From Actinopolyspora saharensis (GTDB lineage: Bacteria; Actinomycetota; Actinomycetes; Mycobacteriales; Pseudonocardiaceae), in the NCBI RefSeq assembly GCF_900100925.1, contig NZ_FNKO01000002.1, forward strand, positions 1,054,001 to 1,118,000: a stretch of DNA of 64,000 nucleotides, read 5' to 3'. Of the stretch, positions 28,537-36,541 are shown piece after piece (position 1 is the first letter of the stretch; each line of letters opens with the position of its first letter). Below the pieces are notes generated by a model. It made no database searches. It had not been told where the DNA came from and saw only the letters and a program-made list of their open reading frames with translations. Position numbers and translations under genes: made by a program.

Positions 28537-29709
28537 GTGTCCGAGCCGGACCAGACGCGCGCAGTCCACGCGGACCGCGGGACATCCCGGGACGGGGGTC
28601 CCGTGGTGCCGCCCATCCACCAGTCGGCGACCTTCCACTCCGCGGACGAGCGGGCGTTCGCCGCGGCCGCGGTCGAGCCCCGTGGCCAGGACTTCTACAC
28701 CCGCTACGGCAATCCCGACCACGCGCACGTAGCGGCCGTGCTGGCCGAACTGGAAAACGCCGAAACCGCCCTGGTCACCGCCTCGGGGATGGGTGCGCTC
28801 ACCACGACGGTGCTCAGCCTGGTCTCGGCCGGGGACCACGTGATCGGGCAGACCAGCACGTACGGCGGCACAGCCTCGCTGCTGACGAACCTGCTGCCCC
28901 GCCTGGGCATACACACCACCCAGGTGGACCAGACGGATCCGCAGGAGTTCGCACGGGCGATGACTCCTCGAACGAAGCTCGTGCTGCTCGAAACCCCCAG
29001 CAACCCGCTGCTGCGGATCACCGACCTGCGGGCCGTGACGGAGCTGGCCCGCGCGCACGACGCCCGGACGGTGGTCGACAGCACCTTCGCCACACCGGTG
29101 AACCAGCGGCCGCTGGAGCTCGGCGCCGACCTGGTGCTGCACAGCGCCACCAAGTACCTGAACGGGCACTCGGACGTCTCCGCCGGAGCCGTCGCCGGAC
29201 CGGCGGAGCTGCTGGACCGCGTCTGGGAGACCGGTGTGGTCACCGGAGCGACGCTCGGTCCGTTCGACGCGTGGCTGCTGTTGCGCGGCCTGCGCACCCT
29301 GCCGCTGCGCATGGAGCGGCACAACGCCAACGGCCAGGCCCTCGCAGAAGCGCTGCGGACGCACCCGGGCGTCACCGCAGTGCACTACCCCGGTCTGGAG
29401 AGCCATCCGCAGCACGCGCTCGCGGCCGAGCAGATGAGCGGTTACGGAGGGGTGCTGGCCGTCGAGTTCACCGGCGGCTACACGGCGGCGAGCACGTTCA
29501 TCGAACGACTGCGGTACCCGCGGCGCGCCGCGAGCCTCGGAGGAGTCGAGAGCCTGGCCGTGCACCCCGGGGCCATGTGGGCCGGGGTGCTGGACGAACA
29601 GCAGCTCGCGGATGCGGGCATCCCGCCGGGGCTGGTCCGGCTGGCCGCGGGTATCGAGGAGAGCTCCGATCTCGTGTCCGACGTGCTCGCGGCGGCCGAG
29701 GGGCTGTGA
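28537..29709 (+). CDS. Cys/Met-metabolism PLP enzyme (methionine/cystathionine gamma-lyase type)
   Basis: This 390-residue enzyme belongs to the gamma-lyase/synthase family. The Schiff-base lysine is in LHSATKYLNGHSD, the PLP-phosphate motif in TASGMGALTTT, the YTRYGNPDH motif binds the neighbouring subunit's cofactor, and the C-terminal signature is SLGGVESLAVHPG. The divergent Lrp regulator suggests catabolism of a sulfur amino acid, for example methionine to methanethiol, 2-oxobutyrate and ammonia. Cystathionine gamma-synthase or lyase activity cannot be excluded. The GTG at 28537 follows AGGAGAG; a GTG at 28501 is less well supported. Confidence 0.83.
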   Translation: MSEPDQTRAVHADRGTSRDGGPVVPPIHQSATFHSADERAFAAAAVEPRGQDFYTRYGNPDHAHVAAVLAELENAETALVTASGMGALTTTVLSLVSAGDHVIGQTSTYGGTASLLTNLLPRLGIHTTQVDQTDPQEFARAMTPRTKLVLLETPSNPLLRITDLRAVTELARAHDARTVVDSTFATPVNQRPLELGADLVLHSATKYLNGHSDVSAGAVAGPAELLDRVWETGVVTGATLGPFDAWLLLRGLRTLPLRMERHNANGQALAEALRTHPGVTAVHYPGLESHPQHALAAEQMSGYGGVLAVEFTGGYTAASTFIERLRYPRRAASLGGVESLAVHPGAMWAGVLDEQQLADAGIPPGLVRLAAGIEESSDLVSDVLAAAEGL

Positions 29710-29754
29710 CCGGTGCGTGACGCGGGCCCCGCTACCGCGGCGGTTCCGCGCGGA

Positions 29755-30696
29755 TCAGCCCAGGTCGGTGGGGTCGGTGTTGGCCCCGCACAGCACCACG
29801 GCCACCCGCTCGCCCGCCGAGGGGCGGTAGGCTCCGGACAGCAGCGCCGCCATCGCCGACGCCGTGCCGTGCTCGACCACGACGCGGTACTCGTCCCACA
29901 GGTGCTCGCGAGCGGCGACGATGTCGGAGTCCTCGACCAGCACCGACTCCACCCCGGTGCGCACGGCCACCTCGTGGGCGAGGTCGCCGAGCCGGGAAGC
30001 ACCGAGCGAGTCGGCGGCCATCCCGGAAACGTCCACTTCGACCGGACCACCGGCCTCCAGGGCGGAACCGAGGGTCGGGATGGTGCGGGGCTCGACGCCC
30101 ACCACCCGAGCGGAGGGCTCGGTGGCCGCGGCGACACCGGCCATCAAACCGCCCCCGCCGACGGCGAGCAGGACCGTGTCCAACTCCCCACCGGTCTGCT
30201 CGAGAAGTTCCGTGCCCAGCGTGCCCTGGCCCGCGCAGATCTCGGGCTGGTCGTAGGCGTGGCAGAACAACGCGCCCGAGCCGGACGCGTCCGCCACCGC
30301 CGCGTCGTAGGCCTCCGCGTACTTACGACCGGTGCGCACCACCTCAGCGCCGAGCTTCTCCAGCTTGGCCACCTTCACCGCGGGGGCGCTCTCCGGCACG
30401 TACACCCGAGCGGGTAAGTTCCGCCGCGCGGCCGCGCAGGCCACGGCCAGTCCCGCGTTTCCCCCCGAAGCAGCCACCACTCCGACGTCATCGGCCTGCC
30501 CGGAGGCGATCCCGGACAGAACGCGGTTGAACGCGCCCCGGGCCTTGAACGAGCCGGTCAGCTGCAACTGCTCCAGCTTCAACCAGAGCTTGGCCGCACC
30601 GGGCACGATTCCCGGCGGGAGTTCGAGCACCGGAGTGCGCCTGATGTGCCCGGAGATGCGCTGCTGCGCCGCTTCGACGTCGGAACGAGTGACCAT
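29755..30696 (-). CDS. Threonine/serine dehydratase-like PLP enzyme
   Basis: This 313-residue fold-type II PLP enzyme has the lysine in QLTGSFKARGAFNRV, ASGGNAGLAVA as substrate loop, and LAVGGGGLMAG as phosphate loop. It lacks an ACT domain. It converges with the gamma-lyase gene. Both enzymes can yield 2-oxobutyrate, which suggests shared amino-acid catabolism. A homologue lies at 678-1658. Serine or threonine dehydratase is the best guess. Confidence 0.8.
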   Translation of the reverse strand: MVTRSDVEAAQQRISGHIRRTPVLELPPGIVPGAAKLWLKLEQLQLTGSFKARGAFNRVLSGIASGQADDVGVVAASGGNAGLAVACAAARRNLPARVYVPESAPAVKVAKLEKLGAEVVRTGRKYAEAYDAAVADASGSGALFCHAYDQPEICAGQGTLGTELLEQTGGELDTVLLAVGGGGLMAGVAAATEPSARVVGVEPRTIPTLGSALEAGGPVEVDVSGMAADSLGASRLGDLAHEVAVRTGVESVLVEDSDIVAAREHLWDEYRVVVEHGTASAMAALLSGAYRPSAGERVAVVLCGANTDPTDLG

Positions 30697-30767
30697 GCGG
30701 CCAGTCTGCCCATCCCGATCGCCGCCGCGCCAACGGTTTCACGCCGTCCGGGATCTCCTCCCACCGT

Positions 30768-30787
30768 GCGCGGCAGAGCGCCGCCCC
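30768..30787. repeat. 20-bp direct repeat, left copy
   Basis: GCGCGGCAGAGCGCCGCCCC is repeated exactly at 31379-31398. The two copies bracket the GNAT gene. Each contains a short GGCGC/GCGCC-type hairpin. Confidence 0.7.
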
Positions 30788-30794
30788 GGTGCTG

Positions 30795-31298
30795 TCAGAG
30801 AGCTCTCTCGAACAGGGTCACGCTGAACAGGTTCCCGAAGTCGCGCCTGCCGACCTCGCGGAATCCCTGGCCGCTGTAGAACGCACGCAGCACGTGGTTG
30901 GACTCGACGCAGTCGAGCCGGAAAAGCTCCACACCTGCCGCCCGCCCGATCTCGGCGGCACTGTCCAACATGAACTTGCCCAGCCCCGCCCCGGCCGCGC
31001 GGCAGTCGACCATGAGCCCGTGCACGTATACCGCAGGGGTGGCGTCGGCGCCCCAGAAATCGGGGTCGGACCACAGCACCCGCATCGCCGCGGCCAGGCC
31101 GATGTCCGGCAGGTGCGCGCAGCGCCACTCCCCACGATCGACCTGGGCGGCCACTTCCTCCCCGCTCACCTCGCCGCGCGGCCACTGCCGGATTCCCCTG
31201 GCGTGCAGCCACTCCTCGAGATGCCTGCGCAGCCGGTGAATGGAAGTCACCTGATCGGGCGTGGCGATCTCGACCCTACGAGGAAGCGTGTCGACCAT
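30795..31298 (-). CDS. GNAT-family N-acetyltransferase
   Basis: This 167-residue acetyltransferase shows AVYVHGLMVDCRAAGAGLGKFMLDSA, the acetyl-CoA pyrophosphate loop (here R-x-x-G-x-G/L), and LDCVESNHVLRAFYSGQGF at the end, as usual for the fold. The N-terminus contains EEWLHARGIRQWPRGEVS, seen in small GNATs of unknown substrate. It is bracketed by an exact 20-bp direct repeat. The ATG is at 31298. Confidence 0.82.
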   Translation of the reverse strand: MVDTLPRRVEIATPDQVTSIHRLRRHLEEWLHARGIRQWPRGEVSGEEVAAQVDRGEWRCAHLPDIGLAAAMRVLWSDPDFWGADATPAVYVHGLMVDCRAAGAGLGKFMLDSAAEIGRAAGVELFRLDCVESNHVLRAFYSGQGFREVGRRDFGNLFSVTLFERAL

Positions 31299-31378
31299 GC
31301 GGCACAGGCTATCCGGGGAGCGCGTGGGACCCAACGCCCACGAGCAGCGCCCACCAGCGCGAGGTCGAACCGAACGCG

Positions 31379-31398
31379 GCGCGGCAGAGCGCCGCCCC
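31379..31398. repeat. 20-bp direct repeat, right copy
   Basis: This is the second exact copy of the 20-mer at 30768-30787. It is 611 bp away and in the same orientation. Confidence 0.7.
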
Positions 31399-31468
31399 CT
31401 CGAACCCTCCAGCAGAAGGCTGACTCCGCCCCGAGTGCCTCGAGCCCACTCGGGAAGAGGCCCGGGGA

Positions 31469-31556
31469 GTGAGTCGGATGCGCTGCGAGATCGGGCGTTG
31501 CCGCGCAGGGGCTGCTCACCAGCGTGCCCAACGCTCCCGAGGAGCCGACTCACGTG
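31469..31556 (+). repeat. Dispersed intergenic repeat, copy B
   Basis: This 85-bp element is bounded by GTGAGTCGG (31469-31477) and CCGACTCAC (31545-31553). It is related along its length to 14785-14881 (reversed), and its right half to 50280-50320. The shared right end reads CTGCTCACCAGCG, then GCCCA, then GCCGACTCACGTG with small changes. It lies 43 bp after the stop of the helicase gene. Confidence 0.72.
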
Positions 31557-31598
31557 CAGGCCAACCGACCCACCGAGTAAAGCGCCATCGCGCTGCTG

Positions 31599-33107
31599 TC
31601 AGTGCTCTCCCCCGACCGCGATCCTGCCCCTGGCGAACGTGTCGAGGATGCGCTGGTGGGTCTGCCGGGGCAACTGCCGATCGCCCGGCTCCCCGATCGG
31701 GGTGCCCGGTCGGGCGGGTGCCTCGCCGAGCAGCTGATCGATCCCGGGGCGGGTGACCATCAGCAGCCCGTGGGTGGCGCGCGTGCAGGTCACGGCCAAC
31801 CTGCCGAAAGCGGAGTTGAACTCGTCGAGCTGCGTGGCCCCGCTCAGCGGGTGAATAGCCACCGTGACGCGGTTCGTCTGCCCCTGCCAGGAATCGACCG
31901 TCGAAGCCACGATCTCGGTCTCGCCCAGCGCGTACTTCGCGCGCAGCCGCTCGGCGGCGTCGGCCGCGTCGTCCACGGCCTGGTTGCGCGTGGCCAGGAT
32001 CGCTATCAGCGGATCTCCGGAATCGTCGCCGGGCCGCGCAGTGCTCGTTTCCCCCGTCGGGGCCCCCTCGCCGTCGTAGTCCGCGTGCTGGAGCACGAAC
32101 CCCGCGGCGAGCAGCCCGTCGAGCAGGGACTCGACCGTCCTCGTCAGCGGCAGGTCGACGTCCGGGCTCTCGGGCTCCGGCAGCCCCTCGACCTCCAGCA
32201 GCGTCGGAACCCCGGTGCCGACCTGGCTCCAGATCGCGGCGTTGTCCCCGGAGAGCCCCTCGGCCGCCAGTGCCCTGTCCCCCGGCGCCGCCACGCAGTG
32301 GAGTTCGCGCCACTGGGGGTAGAAGGCCCGCCACAGGTCGAGGTGGCCAGCCGCGGGCCGCCAGACCGCGGGCAGCTCGACCGACCAGGTCCGCTCGTCG
32401 TCCTCGAAGTCGGTCGGCCACGCCCGGTACGGGTTGAACCCCGGGTCTCCCCGCCACGGGTTCGCCCCCACCTCCAGCGGGGGCAGCTGGCCGACGTCAC
32501 CGACCCCGACCGTGATCGGCGCCGCCTTGGCGACCCTGTCGAACAGGTGGTGCGGGAGCTGCCAGGCCTCGTCGACGAACAGCGCGTCGAACGCGGACTC
32601 ACCGTTGCGGCCGACGCCGAGGTGCTCGGTCAACCGGTCGAGCTCACCGATGGCACCGAGCTTGTGGGACGTCGACACGACCACAGCGCACTCGGCCGGA
32701 ACCTCCGAAGCGGTGGTGACCACGGTCGAGTTCGCCCGCGCCTCCTCGGGAACCTCCTCGTACCGGGCCTTGCTGACGGACAGGCACACCCGCTCCGGCC
32801 CGAGCGAGCGCCCCAGCGCGGCCGCGAGCGGGTGCACCTGCTTGTTCGTGAAGGCGATCACCGCCACGCGCGAGCACTCGGGGTGCCCGACGGCCTCGGC
32901 CACCAGCTTCTTCAGCACGTGGGACTTGCCTGCACCGGCCGCGGCCTTGAGCAGGATCCGGTCCAGCGACGCGGTGCCGGACAGCGCGGCGCGCAGCACC
33001 CCGGCCGCCTCCTCGGCCACCGCGGTGTTGCCCGCGGCCGCCCGGTGGTGGTGGACGCGGTCGGCGCCCCGCGGCTCCGGCTGGCAGAACTCGACCGTCA
33101 CCGTCAC
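31599..33107 (-). CDS. Superfamily-1 helicase/ATPase paired with a Cas4-like protein
   Basis: This 502-residue protein has SF1 helicase motifs in order: Walker A AAAGAGKSH (about 54-62), motif Ia AFTNKQ (85-90), Walker B FVDEAWQ (177-183), and motif III GVGDVGQLPP (201-210). C-terminal motifs are STVDSWQGQTNRVTVAI and RLAVTCTRATHGLLMV. The DEAWQ and SWQGQ forms suggest an Upf1/Dna2-like SF1B branch. Its GTG start overlaps the stop of the upstream Cas4-like gene by 4 nt (GTGA), so the two are translationally coupled. It probably unwinds or translocates on DNA or RNA together with that partner. It is too short for UvrD or RecB, and no chi-recognition or accessory domains are seen. Confidence 0.78.
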   Translation of the reverse strand: MTVTVEFCQPEPRGADRVHHHRAAAGNTAVAEEAAGVLRAALSGTASLDRILLKAAAGAGKSHVLKKLVAEAVGHPECSRVAVIAFTNKQVHPLAAALGRSLGPERVCLSVSKARYEEVPEEARANSTVVTTASEVPAECAVVVSTSHKLGAIGELDRLTEHLGVGRNGESAFDALFVDEAWQLPHHLFDRVAKAAPITVGVGDVGQLPPLEVGANPWRGDPGFNPYRAWPTDFEDDERTWSVELPAVWRPAAGHLDLWRAFYPQWRELHCVAAPGDRALAAEGLSGDNAAIWSQVGTGVPTLLEVEGLPEPESPDVDLPLTRTVESLLDGLLAAGFVLQHADYDGEGAPTGETSTARPGDDSGDPLIAILATRNQAVDDAADAAERLRAKYALGETEIVASTVDSWQGQTNRVTVAIHPLSGATQLDEFNSAFGRLAVTCTRATHGLLMVTRPGIDQLLGEAPARPGTPIGEPGDRQLPRQTHQRILDTFARGRIAVGGEH

Positions 33108-35875
33108 TCCAGGTCGTCCATGGTCACGTCGTCGGGCGGGCTGGTCACCGGCTCGGCCGTGACGTCAGCGACCGGCGCGTCCGCCGGGGCCACCTCGAAC
33201 CCGTCGGAGTCCGCCACCGGCGGCCACACCTCCGGGTTGAGCTCGCCGCGAGCGCGGCGCTCGGCGATCCGGTCGGCCCGCTCGGCCTCGGCGTCCTCGT
33301 GCGGGCGGCAGCAGCGCTCGTGGTTCTCGGGGGCCTCGGAGTAGGAGCTCGGCTCGCACGTCGGCTTCGGCGCCGAGACGTCGTCGACTCGCGGCCGGGT
33401 GAGGTTGAGGAACCGGTTGTTCTTGTTCGCGGCGAACCAGGCGAAGTCGGCCACCACCAGCCGGTCGCCGACCGAGAGATCGGGGACGTTCTCCGGTTCC
33501 CACTCGAAGCGGCGCGACGTCGCCAGCTCGCCGGTGCTGGTCAACGCCCCGATCGACAGCCCCGCGAACTTGAAACTGCCCTTCTGGACCGTGAGGCCCA
33601 CCTCCGGACGCTCCACGCACATCTCGCCGTTGACCCGCAGCAGCACGATCCTGCTTCCCCCGCCGATCCGGCGGGAATCGACGTCCAACACCAGCGGACT
33701 GGTGCCCGCCACGGTCGCGACCGCGACCTCCCGCACGCCCGCGTCGACGGCGAGGTCCTCCGCGGTCTGCGGATTCGTCAGCGCGAGCAGCTGCTTCCGG
33801 CACTTGTCGTCACTCTCGATGACGGGCACGAGCGCGTTGCGCCAGTAGCGGTGCGTTCGGCCGAACCGCACCAGGTCGGAAGCGCGCAGCGCCAACCGCC
33901 GCCGCCAGACCGCCTGGGCGTCGCCCTCGATCTCCCGGTGCACCTCGCGCACCCGCGAGTCCGGAACGGCCTCCAACACGTCCAGGGCGCGCTCCACGAT
34001 CCCGCGCTTGTAGTCGAGCTCGGCGGTCACCAGCGCCGCGTACCCGCTCGTCTCCCCGTGGTGCGCACCGGCTTCGCTGCGCTGGTCGCCCGGTGCGGTC
34101 AGGGCCTCGTGGATGGCGTCGGAGGACCGGCTCGTCAGCCGGGCGCCGGGGGTGTGGAGAGCGGCCTCGATCTCGTCCTCCAGCTCGCGCGGTTCCACGG
34201 GGCCGTCGGTCGTGGACTCGGCCCAGGCCAGCAGGTAGTCCAGGCGATGGGAGGCGACCTGGGGGCCTCCGGCCACCACGTGCCGCGCGAGCGCCTCCCC
34301 GAGATCGACGATCGGCGACCGCAGCGTGAGCGCCCTGGCCCGGTCGGCCTCCAGCAGGAAGGAGACGGCGATCCGCTCGGTCTCCTGCAGCGGGGACGGG
34401 ATCTCGGCCGGTTCTCCGTCGAACGTCAGCGGAGCGCGCCCCATGTGCTCGTCCCGTTCCCAGCGCAAGCGGCTGAGCTCGACACCGGCCAAGTTGTCGG
34501 CGATCGACACGAGGACGTCGGCCGTGGGCTGGTCCGGCACGACGAGGTGAACCGGGACCGGCGAGTCCGCCTCCGAGGAGTCCGCCACCTCGGCTGCACC
34601 AGCCGCGTCGGCCGCGCGCACCTCGGCCATCGCCGCGGACAGTTCCCGCCCGAGCAGGCGCATCACCTCGCGGCGGCAGCGCGCGGACTGCGGATCGTCG
34701 AAAACGGTGGTCCGCCACGACTCACACCCCTCCGGCGTGATGCGCTGCGCAGCGATCCCGTGCACCCCGAGCGCCGCGGAGTCCGACTTGGCGAGAACCA
34801 CGTTGACGGTGCCCGGGCGGCCGGCCTGGTCGATGCGGCGTTGGCCGGTGGACTGCCCGACCCCCTCCAAGGTCGCCGTCACGTTGGCGACCACCGAGGC
34901 AGGAGCCCTGCCGAGAGGGCCCGTTCCGTCCACCAGGCCGATGACGTGGGGGCGCGTCTCGCTCGGTATTCCCAGCTCGACCAGCAGGTCGGTCGGTTCG
35001 GTCGAGGTCCTGAGCTCGTTGCGGCAGTAGGAGAACAGGGTGCACGTGGTGCACGTGGCCGGGTCGAACGTCGCCCGCAGATGCGCGACGTGGTTCGCGA
35101 GGTCCTGCGGCTCGACCAGTGGCAGCTGCTCGACCTCGCGCCGCCGCTCCGCCACGCGCATCCGCACCTCCGCCCGGTGGTCGTCCAGCGATTCCACCAG
35201 AGCCGTCGGCTGCAGGAAGGCGTTGCGAGGGACCGCCAGCACACCGCAGGAGTGGACCGACATGCCGGTGGGCACCTGCGACCAGGACGCGGCGGATTCC
35301 GCCCCCAGGGCCACTTGCAGGAAGCCCTTCAGCAACCTGCTGTCCTCGATCCGGGACCTCACCCGTTCGTAGTCCTTGGCGCCGCCGAGGATCAACCAGG
35401 ACGCACCGTCCCGATCGGTCCGCGCCGCGACGACGACGAAGTCGGGGCGCACCTCGGCGGCATCCCGCTCCGCGAAATCGGCGAACGGGATCGCTGCCCC
35501 GTGGATCAGCGTGACCGAGCCCTCCGATACGGCTCTGTCGTGCGCCTCCGCGAGCAGACCTGCCGTCCTGCCACCGTCCTCGTGCGCGTCGGACGTCACG
35601 ATCCCTCCGGGACGATCCAGCCCGAGTCCGCCCACTGCGGTGGTGGCGATCTCGGCGGCGAACCTGTCCTCGCGCACCAGGCGTTCGAAGGTCATCGCCC
35701 GCATCCACCGGGCGAGGGGGACGCGCCCCGACTCGTCCGGGAAGCCGACCTCCGCCGCGAGCTGCCTGCGCGTGCGGCCGACCACGAGCGGGTCGGTGCC
35801 CCGGAAGCGCGCACAAGCCGCGTGCGCGGAAGCGACGACGGCGCTCGTTTCCCTGGCGAGGGATTTGTCCGCCAT
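33104..35875 (-). CDS. Large protein with N-terminal Cas4/RecB-like Fe-S nuclease domain
   Basis: This 923-residue protein is the first gene of a helicase operon. The N-terminal 290 residues resemble the Cas4/AddB nuclease layout: Cys21, an RPDFVVV strand with Asp145, ILGGAKDYE with Lys167, a Gln187 helix, and C275-x2-C-x5-C284 as likely Fe-S ligands with Cys21. The acidic residue usually two before the Lys is Gly here (GGAK), so cleavage may be lost or rearranged. The middle is helical and unrecognised. The C-terminus has a predicted beta domain (about 680-830) and a Cys/His motif CEPSSYSEAPENHERCCRPHE that could bind zinc. The ATG at 35875 follows GGGGG. The gene begins 146 bp downstream of tRNA-Thr on the same strand. 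A defence or DNA-processing role is inferred. Confidence 0.62.
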   Translation of the reverse strand: MADKSLARETSAVVASAHAACARFRGTDPLVVGRTRRQLAAEVGFPDESGRVPLARWMRAMTFERLVREDRFAAEIATTAVGGLGLDRPGGIVTSDAHEDGGRTAGLLAEAHDRAVSEGSVTLIHGAAIPFADFAERDAAEVRPDFVVVAARTDRDGASWLILGGAKDYERVRSRIEDSRLLKGFLQVALGAESAASWSQVPTGMSVHSCGVLAVPRNAFLQPTALVESLDDHRAEVRMRVAERRREVEQLPLVEPQDLANHVAHLRATFDPATCTTCTLFSYCRNELRTSTEPTDLLVELGIPSETRPHVIGLVDGTGPLGRAPASVVANVTATLEGVGQSTGQRRIDQAGRPGTVNVVLAKSDSAALGVHGIAAQRITPEGCESWRTTVFDDPQSARCRREVMRLLGRELSAAMAEVRAADAAGAAEVADSSEADSPVPVHLVVPDQPTADVLVSIADNLAGVELSRLRWERDEHMGRAPLTFDGEPAEIPSPLQETERIAVSFLLEADRARALTLRSPIVDLGEALARHVVAGGPQVASHRLDYLLAWAESTTDGPVEPRELEDEIEAALHTPGARLTSRSSDAIHEALTAPGDQRSEAGAHHGETSGYAALVTAELDYKRGIVERALDVLEAVPDSRVREVHREIEGDAQAVWRRRLALRASDLVRFGRTHRYWRNALVPVIESDDKCRKQLLALTNPQTAEDLAVDAGVREVAVATVAGTSPLVLDVDSRRIGGGSRIVLLRVNGEMCVERPEVGLTVQKGSFKFAGLSIGALTSTGELATSRRFEWEPENVPDLSVGDRLVVADFAWFAANKNNRFLNLTRPRVDDVSAPKPTCEPSSYSEAPENHERCCRPHEDAEAERADRIAERRARGELNPEVWPPVADSDGFEVAPADAPVADVTAEPVTSPPDDVTMDDLE

Positions 35876-36020
35876 ACTGAACCCCCAGCGGCGAGCCGAA
35901 TCCACTCAACCGGGCACGAGGCGACAGGTCACGGGCGTCGAGTGTAAACGATCACGCACCGGGCCCGATCCGGCGAGATCACCTCGCGGGGAACCCGGGC
36001 ACGGAACCCCAGGTGAGAGA

Positions 36021-36096
36021 TGGAGCCGCTGAGGGGACTCGAACCCCTGACCTTCCGCTTACAAGGCGGGCGCTCTGCCAACTGAGCTACAGCGGC
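36021..36096 (-). tRNA. tRNA-Thr (anticodon UGU)
   Basis: The - strand folds as a standard cloverleaf: acceptor GCCGCTG/CAGCGGC, D arm GCTC-AGTTGGCA-GAGC, anticodon loop CTTGTAA with anticodon TGT, T arm AGGGG-TTCGAGT-CCCCT, and an encoded 3' CCA. The first anticodon-stem pair is a C-A mismatch. TGT reads ACA threonine codons. The coding region of a threonine-type exporter lies on the other side, 445 bp away. Confidence 0.95.
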
Positions 36097-36541
36097 ACGC
36101 ATGCCCGAGAGCACGCGGTTTCATCGTAATCCCTCACCCGCCGCGCCCGTGCCCCCGGTCCCCGCGCGGTCGCGTCCGCCGCGCGCTCTCCCACGATGCG
36201 GTGAATCGACTCCCGCCGCGCGCGAGGACGCGTAAGCTCGGGTGCCGGAGACACCGCACACCTCGGATCCCCTCCACGGATCCCTTCCTCGGATCCCTTC
36301 CTCGGATCCAGGCAACATACGGGACGCGGCACGGGGCACATCCCGCAACTCGCAGCGCAGCCGACCGCGCTGCTCGAAGATCACGCACCTTTATCCCGTA
36401 CGACACAGTCGGTGAACAAGAAGTTCAGTGATGGACGACACCATGCACGGGTGCAACGGTGCGTACGTGGATGCCGATGCCCGGGGAGAAGAGCACGATC
36501 AGCGCGGCACGCGCAAGTCCAGGCAAGGAGGCAGAACGGCA
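36097..36541. promoter_or_regulatory. Intergenic region upstream of thrE
   Basis: This 445-bp gap separates the divergent tRNA-Thr and thrE genes. It contains a short tandem repeat (36264-36309). An upstream in-frame ATG at 36431 could extend thrE, but no ribosome-binding site precedes it. Confidence 0.4.
36264..36309. repeat. Tandem CGGATCC repeat with exact 13-bp period
   Basis: CGGATCC starts at 36264, 36277, 36290 and 36303, exactly 13 bp apart. The spacers are close to CTTCCT. It could be a multi-site regulatory element for thrE or a slippage product. Confidence 0.75.

Noticed and set aside
33299..35947. 882-codon open frame on the + strand
   Set aside because: It is a shadow of the Cas4-like gene on the - strand; it has no family features.
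36021..36096. tRNA-Thr as an integration site for the helicase operon
   Set aside because: I found no second copy of the tRNA 3' end and no integrase in the window.
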